A stretch of 64,000 nt of DNA, from contig CM057469.1 of NCBI GenBank assembly GCA_030035585.1, forward strand, positions 13,120,001 to 13,184,000, written 5' to 3'. The notes below the pieces were generated by a model. The model worked only from the letters and a program-made list of their open reading frames with translations. It did not search any database and was not told the DNA's origin. Both the position numbers and the translations under genes were made by a program. Below are positions 22,023 through 32,273 of this stretch, in pieces; the first letter of the stretch is position 1, and every line of letters begins with the position of its first letter. This DNA is from Dugong dugon (taxonomy: Eukaryota; Chordata; Mammalia; Sirenia; Dugongidae).

Positions 22023-22191
22023 ATCGATGGAGCAGCCCAGCAGGGACCCCGCGCGGAGGGCCTTCCGGACAATCTGATACAGAGTGGTTGGTGGCTTCTT
22101 CAGGTCGTAAAACTCAGAGATGCCGCCCATGAAATCCTTAAACCCTTCCATCGTGGACCCTCCGATAAGAGGTTCATAAGAACCATTGAGC
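22023..22191 (-). CDS. CAPN8: CAPN8 exon 5 (169 bp)
   Basis: The exon encodes [40 protein letters not shown] and [16 protein letters not shown], the start of protease subdomain PC2. It begins with a G that completes the Lys codon AA|G from exon 4 and ends in phase 0. The acceptor is ggcag|GCTCAA and the donor GAT|GTGAGC. The 169-base length is the calpain standard and the frame is fully open. The [11 protein letters not shown] wording is CAPN8-like. Confidence 0.93.
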
Positions 22192-22827
22192 CTGCCGGAA
22201 AGAGAGAAAACACGTTCCACCTACAGCCATCAGCCACGCCAGCGAGGGGCCACGTGGGCCAGGAGTGGTGCTCAGGACGCACTGTGGGCCAGCTCAGCAC
22301 ATCACCAGGAACAAGTCTCAGACAACCCCCAACCAAGCCACCCAAGCCTTTAGAAAGCAGAGCGCAACTCTTGTAGAGCTGACCCAGGTTCTTGGGTTCC
22401 TGGGGTCTAGGGGCATGGGGCGGGGTGAGGGAGACCATCTCTCAAGGCTGAGAGGCATCCAGCTTAGGATTGCTTTGGGAATAGGGTAGGAAAGGAACTC
22501 GGGTTGCAGAAAAGGATACCAGTAAATGAAACTAATTAAAAGAACCCCAAGGAAGGCTTTGAGTAAGTATCCAAAGCCAGTGAGAAAGGGAAAGGCTCCT
22601 GAGCTAAGGGTGGAGACCTCGTTGAGTTTCACATCCAAGTACTTTTTTTTTTATCATTATTCATCATTCTTTTAGAAGTTCCCAGTGACCTAAGCACTTA
22701 CCCTGAGGTTTGAAAGAGCAGAGAGCTCGGGTACAGAGAGGCTGCGTGGTTTCATGTGAGGTTCACACATTCATGTGAGAAGGAGGTGAGTTTTTTAACT
22801 CCTGGCCCAAATTTCTTTCTAGTTACT
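22192..22827. other. Intron 4 interval, nothing recognised
   Basis: Unique-looking sequence between the exon 5 acceptor and a SINE. Contains a T-run at 22643-22652. Confidence 0.45.
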
Positions 22828-23008
22828 AAGAAGCCCTGGTGGCGCTGTGGTTAAAGCGATGGACTGCTAGCCCAAAGGTCGCTAGTCCGAAACCACCAGC
22901 AGCTTCCGCAGGAGAAAGATGTGGCAGTCTGCTTCCTTACAGATTTACAGCTTCAGAAATCCTATGGGGTCGCTGTGAGTCAGAATCGACTTGACAGCAG
23001 TGGGTTTC
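22828..23008 (+). mobile_element. AfroSINE type C
   Basis: aagaagccctggtggcgctg head, gatgtggcagtctgcttcct middle, cgacttgacagcagtgggtt tail. Lies 144 bases from the exon 4 donor. Confidence 0.9.
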
Positions 23009-23151
23009 TAGTTACCGAGGGACGCTTTCTCTTCAGCACATGGGGGTCCCAGGTGCTGGGAAAGACTTGGCCATGTCCTCCTCGGAGGGGGACAGGTGAG
23101 GTCCTTCAGGGAGACCCTGGAGTCCCCTGAGCCCCTACCCAGCCCACCTAC

Positions 23152-23285
23152 TTGGCGTAGGCCTTCTCCAGCAGGTCGCTCCAGAACTCAGTGCCTTCTT
23201 TGGAATGCAGGAAGAGCAGCTATCCATCCTCGGTGGGCAGCCTGTCGTCTACCACCACATCCACCCACTCGCCGTACTGCCAGAA
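23152..23285 (-). CDS. CAPN8: CAPN8 exon 4 with in-frame TAG (134 bp)
   Basis: The exon encodes [21 protein letters not shown], then TAG, then [20 protein letters not shown] and YAK. The stop is the 22nd codon (23220-23222, minus strand), where family members have Gln or Glu; a CAG to TAG transition would explain it. Splice sites are cacag|TTCTGG and AA|GTAGGT, both usable, and the 134-base length is standard. The reading frame continues normally after the stop, so there is no frameshift here. Skipping exon 4 alone would shift the frame, while losing exons 4 and 5 together (303 bases) would keep it but remove part of the catalytic core. Translation to the TAG would leave only part of PC1. Confidence 0.92.
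23220..23222 (-). other. CAPN8: Premature TAG stop codon in CAPN8
   Basis: The plus strand reads gaagagcagctatccatcct, whose complement contains GAT GGA TAG CTG CTC TTC in the frame set by both neighbouring exons. The catalytic His and Asn, the C2-like domain and the EF hands are all downstream of it. Confidence 0.9.
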
Positions 23286-23721
23286 CTGTGGGCAGGAAAA
23301 CACAGCAGCCGCTCACGGGGATAAGCCAATGGGAAGAGCGAGTCCATCACCGGACCTCAAAAGGAGACGCTGTGGCCAGCAACGTTCAAGTCTTGGACGT
23401 TTAATGAACTGCAAGCTCCGTAAGAGCAGGACCTGTGTCTTACTTAACCACGCACACAGGGGATGCCGAATAGCACGTAGGTGCGAGAAACCCCTAGTCC
23501 ATCTCTGAGTTTGTGGACAAGAAAACTTGCCCAGCCTCACACAGTGGCAACATTGTGGTGACTCAGACCCACATTTCCTGACGCTCAGTCCAAAGTGCTT
23601 TCCTCAAGGTCCCGTGGCTGGAGGTGAGTGGGGAGAGGAATGGGTGTGTGCATTAAAGCAGTGGTTCTCATACTTAGGTGTGAATCGCCAACACCTGGAG
23701 GGCTTGTTCAAACATAGGATA

Positions 23722-23943
23722 CCAAACCAAAAAATCCCAAACCAGTTGCCGTCCAGTTGATCCCGACTTATGGCAACCCCATATGTGTCACGCTAGAACT
23801 GTGCTCCATAGGGTTTTCAATGGCTGGTTTTTTGGAAGTAGATCACCAAGCCTTTCTTCCAAGTTGCCTCTGGGCAGACTCAAACCTCCAACCTTTAGGT
23901 TAAGCAGGCAAGCACATTAACCATTTGCATCACTCGGGGACTC
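23722..23943 (-). mobile_element. AfroSINE type B
   Basis: aaaccagttgccgtccagtt tail, gtagatcaccaagcctttct middle, tttgcatcactcggggactc head. Confidence 0.9.
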
Positions 23944-23951
23944 CAAAACAT

Positions 23952-24160
23952 AGGCTGCTGTTGTTAGGTGCCTCTGAATCGATTCCAGCTCACGGTGACC
24001 CCATGTGATAGAGCAGAACTGCCCCATAGGGTTTTCTAGGCTGTAACCTTTATAGGAGCTGGTTGCCAGGTGTTTCTTCTGCAGAGCCGCTGGGAGGGTT
24101 CAAACTGCCAGCCTTTCGGTTAGCAGCTGAGTGCCTAATCATTGCACCCCCAGGGCTCCT
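23952..24160 (-). mobile_element. AfroSINE type C
   Basis: ctgctgttgttaggtgcctc tail, gcagagccgctgggagggtt middle, ttgcacccccagggctcc head. Ends about 107 bases from the exon 3 donor. Confidence 0.9.
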
Positions 24161-24267
24161 AAAACCTAGGTGCCTTGGTCCGGATCCCAGAATTTCTGAT
24201 TCAGTAGATCTGGGTGGACCTGAGAGTAGATAAAGTACCGTCAGGGAGCAAGAGCAAGGCGCAATAC

Positions 24268-24386
24268 CTGGAAGTGGAAGATCCCTGCGTAGCTCTTCTG
24301 GAAGCTCTGGTCCTTGGGAACCACTTGGGACAGCAGCTCTTCATTCAACGTGAGGGAGGCAATGGCTGCCAGAAGCCAGCAGTCAC
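24268..24386 (-). CDS. CAPN8: CAPN8 exon 3, catalytic Cys exon (119 bp)
   Basis: The exon encodes [19 protein letters not shown] followed by a segment ending in YAGIFHFQ. The Cys in GDCW is the active-site nucleophile of papain-like calpains and is intact. The acceptor is tgcag|GTGACT and the donor CAG|GTATTG, ending in phase 0. Its 119-base length matches the calpain family exactly. The frame is open throughout. A 0.7 kb TG-rich tract begins about 390 bases upstream in the gene's direction. Confidence 0.93.
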
Positions 24387-24775
24387 CTGCACGATGTCAT
24401 GGGAGACACACACTGGTCAGCAGGCCCTGCAGGGTCCCTGCTTTATCTGGCCCTCGCTGTCCTATTCAACCCAGAGTCCGAGTCACACCCTCCCTTCTAC
24501 ATCAGATCATCGGATTCTACCTCTCTGGTGTCGGAAAGGCGCAGGCGGTCATCATCTCCTGACGCCTCTTTGGGAGTCATTTACTCAGGACTGGAAATTC
24601 TCTGCTCCTCCCCACCACCCCCACATTATGGCCATTTCACATCTCCTAGGAACCCAACCAGTGGAGTGGAAAATGGAAACAAGCAAAAGAAACAAAAATT
24701 AGTCCATTTGACCCTTATTAGCAACTCTGATAAAGCACTGGTTGGGGGAAACAGTGAAGCTGTTTGGCCAGCCCA

Positions 24776-25470
24776 GAATGTGTGTGTGTGTGTATATGTA
24801 TGTGTGCATTTGTGTGTGTGTATATGCGAATACTTGCACACGCATACGTGTGTGCATGTGTGTGTGTGCTTGTGTGTGTATATGCATATACATGTGCACG
24901 CATACATGCATGTGTGTATATGTATGTGTGCATTTGTGTGTGTATCCGAATGTGTGTACACACATACATGTAAGTGTTGTGCATATGTGTGTATGTGTGT
25001 GTGCATTGGTGTGTGGTTGGGTGGGTGGGTGTGTGTATGCGAGCGTGTGTGGACACGTGTATGTGTGTGTGCATAGTGCATGTATATGTACGTACGCATT
25101 TGTGTCTATGTGTAAGTGTGCATTTTTGTATGTCTCTGTGTGTGTGTATGTGTGTATATGTATGCGTGCATTTTTGTGTGCACGTGTGTATATGTGAGTG
25201 CATGTGTGCATTTGTGTGTGAGCAGGTGTGTATATATGTATGCATTCATGTGTGTATGTGAGTGTATGCATTTGTGTATGTGAGTGTATGTGAATGCGTG
25301 TGCACGTGTGTGTCTGTGTGTACATCTGTATGTGTATGGGCTGCATGTACGTCAGTCTGTGCGTGTGTGGATGTGTGTGTGTGTGTGTGTGTGTGCTGTG
25401 TATGAGTGTGTATGCATGCATGTGTGGGTGTGAGTACGAGTGTGGGTGGGTTGTCTGTGTGTGCTCCTCA
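24776..25470. repeat. TG-rich low-complexity tract, about 0.7 kb
   Basis: Almost pure alternating (TG/CA, TATG, GCATG) on the plus strand, with a perfect (TG)n core near 25374-25395. The very long open frames here on both strands (Cys/Val or His/Thr rich) are repeat artefacts. It lies in intron 2, about 390 bases from exon 3. Confidence 0.95.
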
Positions 25471-26740
25471 CCCCTGGTGACCTTGGATAACAATGAGGTG
25501 GCTCTGTGTGGTCTGATCAGAGCACTCCCATTCACGTTTCAGAGTTTCCCATGACAGCTTGAGGCTTCATTGATTACACCACTCTGGAGATATTGATTAG
25601 CATTAAATCATCATAACTTGGGGCAGAAGGTTAAAAATCCTACGGCTTGATGTGGGTTACTTTGGGGCTTCAAGTACACACAGAGGAAGACCCTTTCTGT
25701 GAGAGGTCAGTGTTTCCTTGGAAGACATCATTGTCCCTCTTGGTGTCAACTTCAAAAGCATAAGCCCCAAACACCCCTTGCTTACCTTAACATCCTATGA
25801 AGGATCTATCATCCTGGAATGGATGTAAAATTTTCTCACATCTATTTACATGCTTATTCTACACCTACCTGTGAGGCCTCAGTGTCCTTAAGCATGCTTC
25901 CTGTTGTGTGGAAGAACACTTCCTCTTACTGGCCCAGGAGCTGCCTCCCTCCTGCTTCACTGAAGAGCCCTCAGCTCTAGGGGGCTAGAATTTGGTGAAC
26001 AAAATCCTGCCTGGTATCTCAGCCTTCATCTTTTTCCATATACAAAATCTGAACTCTTTCAATGTATCTTCACGTGGAAGGCCCTTGACCCTCTCAGACA
26101 CTCAGGATCTTGTCTGTTTTCTTTTAGCACTGTGGGCAAAGTTGCATACAAATTGCAGGTGTGGACAAACCATGGTTACCTCACACTCGGGATGCCTGAG
26201 CAAGCAGTAAGTAAACTGTGACCCAGGAACCTACATGGGAGGCTCCATTGTCGCTTAGAACAACTCTAACACCAGGTCATCCCGGAAAGCCCTCTTGTTC
26301 TATCTGCCCTTATCTTTCTCAACAGAGGTTCATGATTTGGTTCCAAATCCATTTCTTTCCCCTTCCTTTTTCCAACTCCCGGTCTCTCTCATACACATAC
26401 TACACAAACACACACATACAGCTACTTCTAAAGTCTTTCTGATCCAAGAGGCAACCCTGCTTCCCACCCCTCTTCGTCACCAGGCTCCATTTCACTAACA
26501 AACACCTTCCTCGTGATAGGAACCAGGGCTCCAGGGTGACGCTAGCTCCAGCAGTCAGGGGAGAGAGTTGATATGGATAGGCCTGGGTTATGTCGTCTCC
26601 CACCAAAGAAGACTCAAGTGGGGCAGTAACTCGTTAAAAGGCAACTTCCAAAGAGTGAGTAGAAGAACACGGCTTTTCCTCCTCCCACCCGGCTCCTCCC
26701 TCTCCAGTCTTCTTCCTTTTAACACCTGTGGTCATGTCAT
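25471..26740. other. Intron 2 interval, nothing recognised
   Basis: No repeat family called. A short cacaca run is at about 26404-26415. Confidence 0.45.
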
Positions 26741-27280
26741 TCCTCTGCTCAAAAACCTCAACCATCCTCCATCGCTTAAGGATGAAATAAAATCTCCTAA
26801 CAGGGTATCAGGAGCCCTGGTGGCACAGCAGTTAAGTGTTTGGCTACTAACCAAAATGTTGGCAGTTTGAATCCACCAGCTGCTCCTTGGAAACGCTATA
26901 GGGCAGTTCTACTCTGCCCTACAGGGTCGCTATGAGTCAGAATCAACTCGACAGCAATGGGTTTGGAATAGGGTATCAAGACCCTTCACGAATGACTCCA
27001 ACCCACTGCTCCAGTCTTTTTCCAAGTTATACTCCCCACCATGAACCTAGTCCTCTAGTCAGACTTAGATATGCAAAACACATGCCCTGGTCTTTTTCAC
27101 ATCCATGTTCTGCTTATTCGTTCCCTCTGCTGCAAAGTCCTTGCTTCAGCTTCACCTGCTGAATCTCACCCCCTTCTCTGTGAAGCCTCACCTGATGTCT
27201 CCTACCCTATAGCCAGAAGTCAGCTCTTTTTGTTTGCATTTCCTGAAGAGCTTATTTATAACTCTGTTGCACGTTTATCA
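26741..27280. mobile_element. Old LINE (L2-like) fragment split by a SINE
   Basis: ctctgctcaaaaacctcaac, ggatgaaataaaatctccta, then after the SINE atcaagacccttcacgaatg, ctctgctgcaaagtccttgc and ctctgtgaagcctcacctga. These are typical of ancient L2-type fragments. Orientation is not assigned. Confidence 0.5.
26811..26966 (+). mobile_element. AfroSINE type A, near full length
   Basis: aggagccctggtggcacagc to caactcgacagcaatgggtt. Flanked by 'gggtatca' and 'gggtatcaaga', a likely target duplication inside the L2-like fragment. Confidence 0.93.
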
Positions 27281-27282
27281 GG

Positions 27283-27498
27283 CGTCACTGAGTGGTGCAA
27301 ATGGTTAAGTGCTCGGCTGCTAACCAAACGGTTGGGGGTTTGAATTCACCCAGAGGTACCTTCAAAGAAAGGCCTGGTGATCTACTTCCAAAAAATCAGC
27401 CACTGAAAACCCTACTGAGCACGGTTCTACTCTGACACACATGGGGTCGCCATGAGTTGGAATAGACTCTATGGCAACTGGTTTGGTTTTGGTTTTTT
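27283..27498 (+). mobile_element. AfroSINE type B
   Basis: gcgtcactgagtggtgcaaa head, cacccagaggtaccttcaaa middle, tctatggcaactggtttggt tail. Confidence 0.92.
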
Positions 27499-27844
27499 GT
27501 GTACTTATCACAGGCTGCCTCAGATCATATTTACCACTCATATCAGATCCCCAACTCCATCCATGCATCAACTACTTTCTGGAGTTGTCTTTGACTTGAC
27601 CTGCCTCCCCACCCCCATACACCCCCTCCTGGGAGCTCCCTAGCACTGTCCCAGGCAACTGCAGCCTAACTGATTTTCCCTCTCCCCCCACCCCCACTCC
27701 CCTCTGATCTCTTCCTGCAGAGCAGGGATGCTGATTTGTTCGTCTTGGAATTTCCAGCATGCAACTAGCACATAGTAGGGGCTCAATGAATGATGGATAA
27801 AAATAAATGAGTTCTTGCGTAAAGGACACTGAGCTTCTGTTAAG

Positions 27845-28015
27845 GATGATGGGAAAATCTGGAAGTGAATAGTGGTGATGGCTGCACAACATGATGAACG
27901 TATTTAACTTCCCTGAATTATACATGTAAACGATGCTTAAATGGCAAGTGTTCGTTATATGTATATTTGCCACAACAAAAAAAAATTTAAAGCAAAAAAA
28001 TTGAAATGGCAAATG
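27845..28015 (+). mobile_element. L1 3' end fragment (old)
   Basis: gatgggaaaatctggaagtg, ggtgatggctgcacaacatg, ccctgaattatacatgtaaa and a trailing A-rich run. Confidence 0.7.
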
Positions 28016-28035
28016 TTATATACATTTTACCATAA

Positions 28036-28066
28036 ATGAATGAATGAATAAATAAATAAATAAATG
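28036..28066. repeat. (AATG/AATA)n microsatellite
   Basis: aatgaatgaatgaataaata followed by further AATA units. Confidence 0.9.
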
Positions 28067-28075
28067 TATGTAAGT

Positions 28076-28513
28076 AATGGGTTGAATGGTGGCCCCAAAA
28101 AAGATATGTCCACATTCTAATCCCTGGAACCTGTAAATGTGACTTTATTTGGAAAAAAGGGTCTTAAGTTAAAGATCTCAAGAGGAGATCATTCTGGATT
28201 ATCTCCGTGGGTCCTAAATCCAAAGAGAAGTACCTTACAAGAGACAGAAGAGAAGACACAGACGCACACAGAGGAGAACACCACGTGAAGATGGAGGCCG
28301 AGATCAATGTTAGGCAGCCACAAGCCAAGGAACACCTAGAGCCACCAGAACCTGGAAGAGACAAGCAAGTATTCTCCCCTACGGCTTCCAGAGGGTGTAG
28401 GACCCTGCCAACACCTTGATTTCCGGCTTCTGGCCTCCAGAACTGTGAGAGAATAAATTTCTGTAGTCTTAAGCCACCAGGTTTGTGGAAATTCATTATA
28501 CATCTCTAGGAAA
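28076..28513 (+). mobile_element. MaLR (MLT-like) solo LTR
   Basis: aatgggttgaatggtggccc, ccctggaacctgtaaatgtg, ggcctccagaactgtgagag and aataaatttctgtagtctta, the standard MaLR LTR series. Confidence 0.8.
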
Positions 28514-28572
28514 CTAATAAATGACCAAATGAACCAGTGAACCATATTTTCTTCTCCTGCAAATACCCTACA

Positions 28573-28822
28573 GCCCCTTACATATTTTGGACATGTTATC
28601 AGGAGGGATCAGTCCCTGGAGAGGGACATCATGCTTGGCAAAGTAGAAGGTCAGCAAAAAAGAGAAAGACTCTTAATGAGATGGATTGACACAGCGGCTG
28701 CAACAACGGGCTCAAACACAGCAACAATTGTGAGGATGTGCAGGACTGGGCAGTGTTTCGCTCTGTTGTACACTGGGTCGCTATGAGTCAGAACCAACTC
28801 GACGGCACCTAATAACAACAAC
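28573..28822 (+). mobile_element. RTE LINE 3' fragment
   Basis: acatattttggacatgttat, agagggacatcatgcttggc, then gtcgctatgagtcagaacca and the terminal taataacaacaa. Confidence 0.88.
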
Positions 28823-29101
28823 TCCCAGGTCTGTGAAGAAGCAAGGGCCAACAAGTTCACCTGCTGGATCTGGCAGATTCTGCCTCCACCAACACCAAGG
28901 ACTTTTGTCATCTAAAGCTCTCCGGCAAATGGAGAGAAACAAGGGACACCAAACAGAGACACGGACCCTGGGAAGTAGGCAGGGCAACTGAGCTGCACCC
29001 CGCTCTGAGGCAGGTGGCTTCTCAAGGTCATCAGGGCAGCCACACACTCCCGTTACTGGGCGTGGCCCTAGCTCCCCTCATGGACCCAGGTTAAGGAGAG
29101 G

Positions 29102-29303
29102 CATCCCTAGGTGGTGCAAACAGCTAACACTCGGCTGGTAAACAAAAGGTTAGAGGTTCAAGTCTACCCAGAGGTACCTCGGAAGAAAGTCCTGATGATC
29201 TACTTCTGAAAAATCAGCCATTGAAAACTCAATGGAATGCACTTCTACTCTGACACATGAGGAGTTGCCATGGGTCAGAATCGACTCAACCGCAACTGGT
29301 ATG
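29102..29303 (+). mobile_element. AfroSINE type B
   Basis: catccctaggtggtgcaaac head, cagaggtacctcggaagaaa middle, cgactcaaccgcaactggta tail. Confidence 0.92.
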
Positions 29304-29811
29304 TATGTAAGGAGAGACAGGAGGAGCCCAGAGCAGAGAGGAACCATAGGTTCAGGAGCACCGCAGGGAACAGAACCCAAGACCCTGGCTCCCAATCATG
29401 GCTGCTTCCAGCAGGCCACCTGGCACACTCTCTACACATTGCAATTCAATGCACGGCAGCAAAATGTTCCTCGGTTGTTAACATCAAACGCGGCTGCCCA
29501 GCTGGAGCAGAGTTTAATTTTCTCTTTGTCTGACTCCCTCCTGACATTACACAGGTCTCCCTGGCTCTTGCAGGAAGCACGAGGGCTCCAACAAAATGAA
29601 GTGGGAACATGGACTTTTGGATCCCTGCCAGTCACTATATCAAGTGTGAATGGGCTGTGGGGACAAGAATGCTTTTTCTAAGGAACATATCCAAATGAGT
29701 GTTTTCCCCTTCAAAGGGTCCTCTGTGGAGGCTGGGCCTTCACTCTTTCTCAGAACATTTCAGGAACTTGTCTCTGGGACTTGCCTCGAAGCCTGTGGCA
29801 CATTCTTGTGT

Positions 29812-29846
29812 CTTCTCTCAGTGGGGATAACGATTTGATCTTTGTG
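29812..29846. repeat. Left target-site duplication of the RTE at 29847
   Basis: Starts cttctctcagtggggataac. Paired with 31026-31060 (ctactctcagtagggataac), 30 of 35 bases identical. Confidence 0.85.
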
Positions 29847-31025
29847 GTGTTGTTGTTGTTAGGTGCCATCGAGTCGGTTTCAACTCATAGCGACCCTGCA
29901 CACAACAGAAGGAAACTCTGCCCGGTCCTGCACCAGCTTCACAGTCATTGCTGCTTGAGCGCATTGTTGCAGCCACTGTGTCAGTCCATCTCGCTGAAGG
30001 TCTTCCTCTTTTTCACTGACACTCTACTTTACCAAGCATGATGTCCTTCTCCAGGGACTAGTCCCTCCTGATAACATGTGCAGAGTACCTGAGATGAAGT
30101 CTCATCATCCTCGCTTCCAAGGAGTATTCTGGCCGTACTTCTTCAAGGCAGATTGGTTGGTTCTTCTGGCAGTCCGTGGTATATTCAGTATTCTTCACCA
30201 ACACCACAATTCAAATGCATCAATTCTCTTTGGTCTTCCTTATTCATTGTCCAGCTTTCACATGCATATGAGGCAATTGAAAATGTCCTGGCTTGGGTCA
30301 GGTGCACCTTAGTCCTTAAAGTGAAATCTTTGCTTTTTTAACACTTTAACGAGGTCTGCAGATTTGCCCAATACGATGCGTCATTTGATTTCTTGACTGC
30401 TGCTTCCGTGGGCGTTGATTGTGGCCCCAAGTAAAATGAAATCCTTGACAACTTCAATCTTTTCTCTGTTTATCATGATGTTACTTATTGGTCCAGTTGT
30501 GAGGATTTCTGTCTTCTTTATGTTGAGGTGTAATCCGCACTGAAGGCTGTGGTCTTTGATCTTCATCAGTAAGTGCTTCAAGTCTTCTTCACTGTCAGCA
30601 AGCAAGGTTGTATCATTGGCATATTGTAAATTGTTATTGAGTCTTCCTTCAATCCTGATGCCCCGTTCTTCTTCATATAGTCCAGCTTCTCGGATTATTT
30701 GCTCAGCCTACAGAGTGAATAAGTATGATGAAAGGATACAACCCTGACGCATACCCTTCCTGATTTTAATCCACATAGTAGCCCCTCATTCTGTTCAAAT
30801 AACTGCCTCTTGATCTATGTACAGGTTCCGCATGAGCACAATTAAGTGTTCTGGAATTCCCATTCTTCACAATATTATCCATAATTTGTTATGGTCCACA
30901 CAGTTGAATGCCTGTACATAGTCAATAAAACACAGGAAAACATCTTTCTGGTATTCACTGATTTCAGCCAAGATCCATCTGACATCAGCAATGATATCCC
31001 TCGTTCCACGTCTTCTTCTGAATGG
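29847..31025 (-). mobile_element. RTE LINE, 5'-truncated 1.2-kb copy with target duplication
   Basis: The longest RTE copy here. On the minus strand it encodes reverse transcriptase remnants, for example SEEDLKHLLMKIKDHSLQCG at 30381-30605 (reverse transcriptase C-terminal part), broken elsewhere by stops. The 3' end (left) carries the gttgttgttg tail. It is flanked by 35-base direct repeats (29812-29846 and 31026-31060) with about 5 mismatches. BovB/RTE-clade elements are the known autonomous partners of tailed SINEs. Confidence 0.92.
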
Positions 31026-31060
31026 CTACTCTCAGTAGGGATAACTGTTTGATTTTTGTG
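31026..31060. repeat. Right target-site duplication of the RTE at 29847
   Basis: Second copy of the 35-base flank. See the left member at 29812. Confidence 0.85.
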
Positions 31061-31915
31061 CATAGTTCTAATTTCCAAAAGCAACCGAGAAGATTTTGGA
31101 CCCAAGTTTGGTGAACAAGGTGGATAAAAACACTGGAAAATATATCGATGCATAAGCCTTCCCTCCCCAGCTACCCTCCAGCTAGAGGTAGTCAAGGGTT
31201 AGAGTTCTCACTTACAAGCTTGAAGTAAAAGTCAGCTCAGTGGGACTTCGAGGAAAACTTTTGATTTCCTGATAAAATGGAACCGACTTGAACGGCAGAG
31301 TTTTCACCCTTTCCTGTGCCCTTCCCCTTCTTCCCACCTAGAAAGGCCACCTTATGCCTGGAGGTGCAGAAGCCATCTTGCAGTCCTAAGGCACCAAGCA
31401 CAGGATGCAAGTCAACCTGGTTAGGAAAGTAAAGCACAAGGAGAAGGTGAGTCTGGGTGTCTGAGTGCATTATTGAAAGCTGCACCAGCCCTGAGCTACT
31501 TACCTCCAGACTTCTTATAATAAAAGAAAAATCAGCCTCTGTTTGTTAAGCCACTACAACTGGGTTTTATGTTACTTGCGACCAAACATCTTCATAACTG
31601 ATGGAACGAGAATGATTACAAAGGAATTTGATATGGGGCATTAATTGGCTCTGAAAAAAAATTCCACAAAAGGGGTTCAAAATAATGTTAATAACAGGAG
31701 CACAGCTGAAATACACACATTGTCTCCTCGTTTAAGGCATTGGGTTGAATACGCTCTGGAGAGCCTGGAAGATCCAGACAGGCTGCCTGTGTCTGGTCTC
31801 CAAGGAGGGGGTCATAGCATTTGCAGCTGGACCTCAATGGGCTGGAACAGTGAAGGCGGCTGCCTGAAAAAATCTAGAGGCTACCACCAATCCCCCAGTT
31901 GTTTTTGTTAGCTGC
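31061..31915. other. Intron 2 interval, nothing recognised
   Basis: No repeat or gene recognised. Confidence 0.4.
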
Positions 31916-32239
31916 TGTTTGTGGGGATATATGCCATTTAAACATGGCTGCACTATTGACAACTGCAGCCCCCACAGGCCTCTATGCTGCACAGCATGTT
32001 GAGACTTGTCTCCAACATGTCGAGACTTGTCCGGATGTGTTTTCCCAAACCTATTGTCCCTTTACTGATTGACTTGTTTACCTGAATTCCTTCTCCCTTG
32101 CCTGTACTCAAAGCCCATTGTTTTGTTAATTGCCCTATTGATTGCTGTACTGACTATAAAATAAACTCCTGGGACTGAAGTGGGGGTCGACTCCTCAGAG
32201 TGACCCTCCTGGCCCCACTTCTCTGTAAGAGTTGTGCAG
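31916..32239 (+). mobile_element. Candidate ERV solo LTR
   Basis: Begins tgtttgtggggatatatgcc. Has a combined TATA and polyadenylation region (actataaaataaactcctgg) and a U5-like end (gggggtcgactcctcagagt ... gagttgtgca). TG...CA ends are plausible, but no target duplication was verified and no internal retroviral genes are attached. Confidence 0.55.
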
Positions 32240-32273
32240 TTGGTTACTGTCTTCGCCGTCTCGATTACCGTTG

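Larger units (their letters stand above)
23663..24222 (+). mobile_element. MER5A-like hAT copy split by two SINEs
   Basis: The left part, 23663-23721 (cagtggttctcatacttagg), and the right part, 24162-24222 (agaatttctgattcagtaga), belong to one MER5A-type element. Two later SINE insertions separate them. Confidence 0.7.

Noticed and set aside
24399-25535. Open frames of 151-278 codons in the TG-rich tract, both strands
   Set aside because: They consist of His/Thr/Tyr or Cys/Val repeats dictated by TG/CA periodicity, so they are not genes.
30381-30605. Reverse-transcriptase-like frame as a host gene
   Set aside because: It is part of the truncated RTE at 29847-31025, with stops on both sides.
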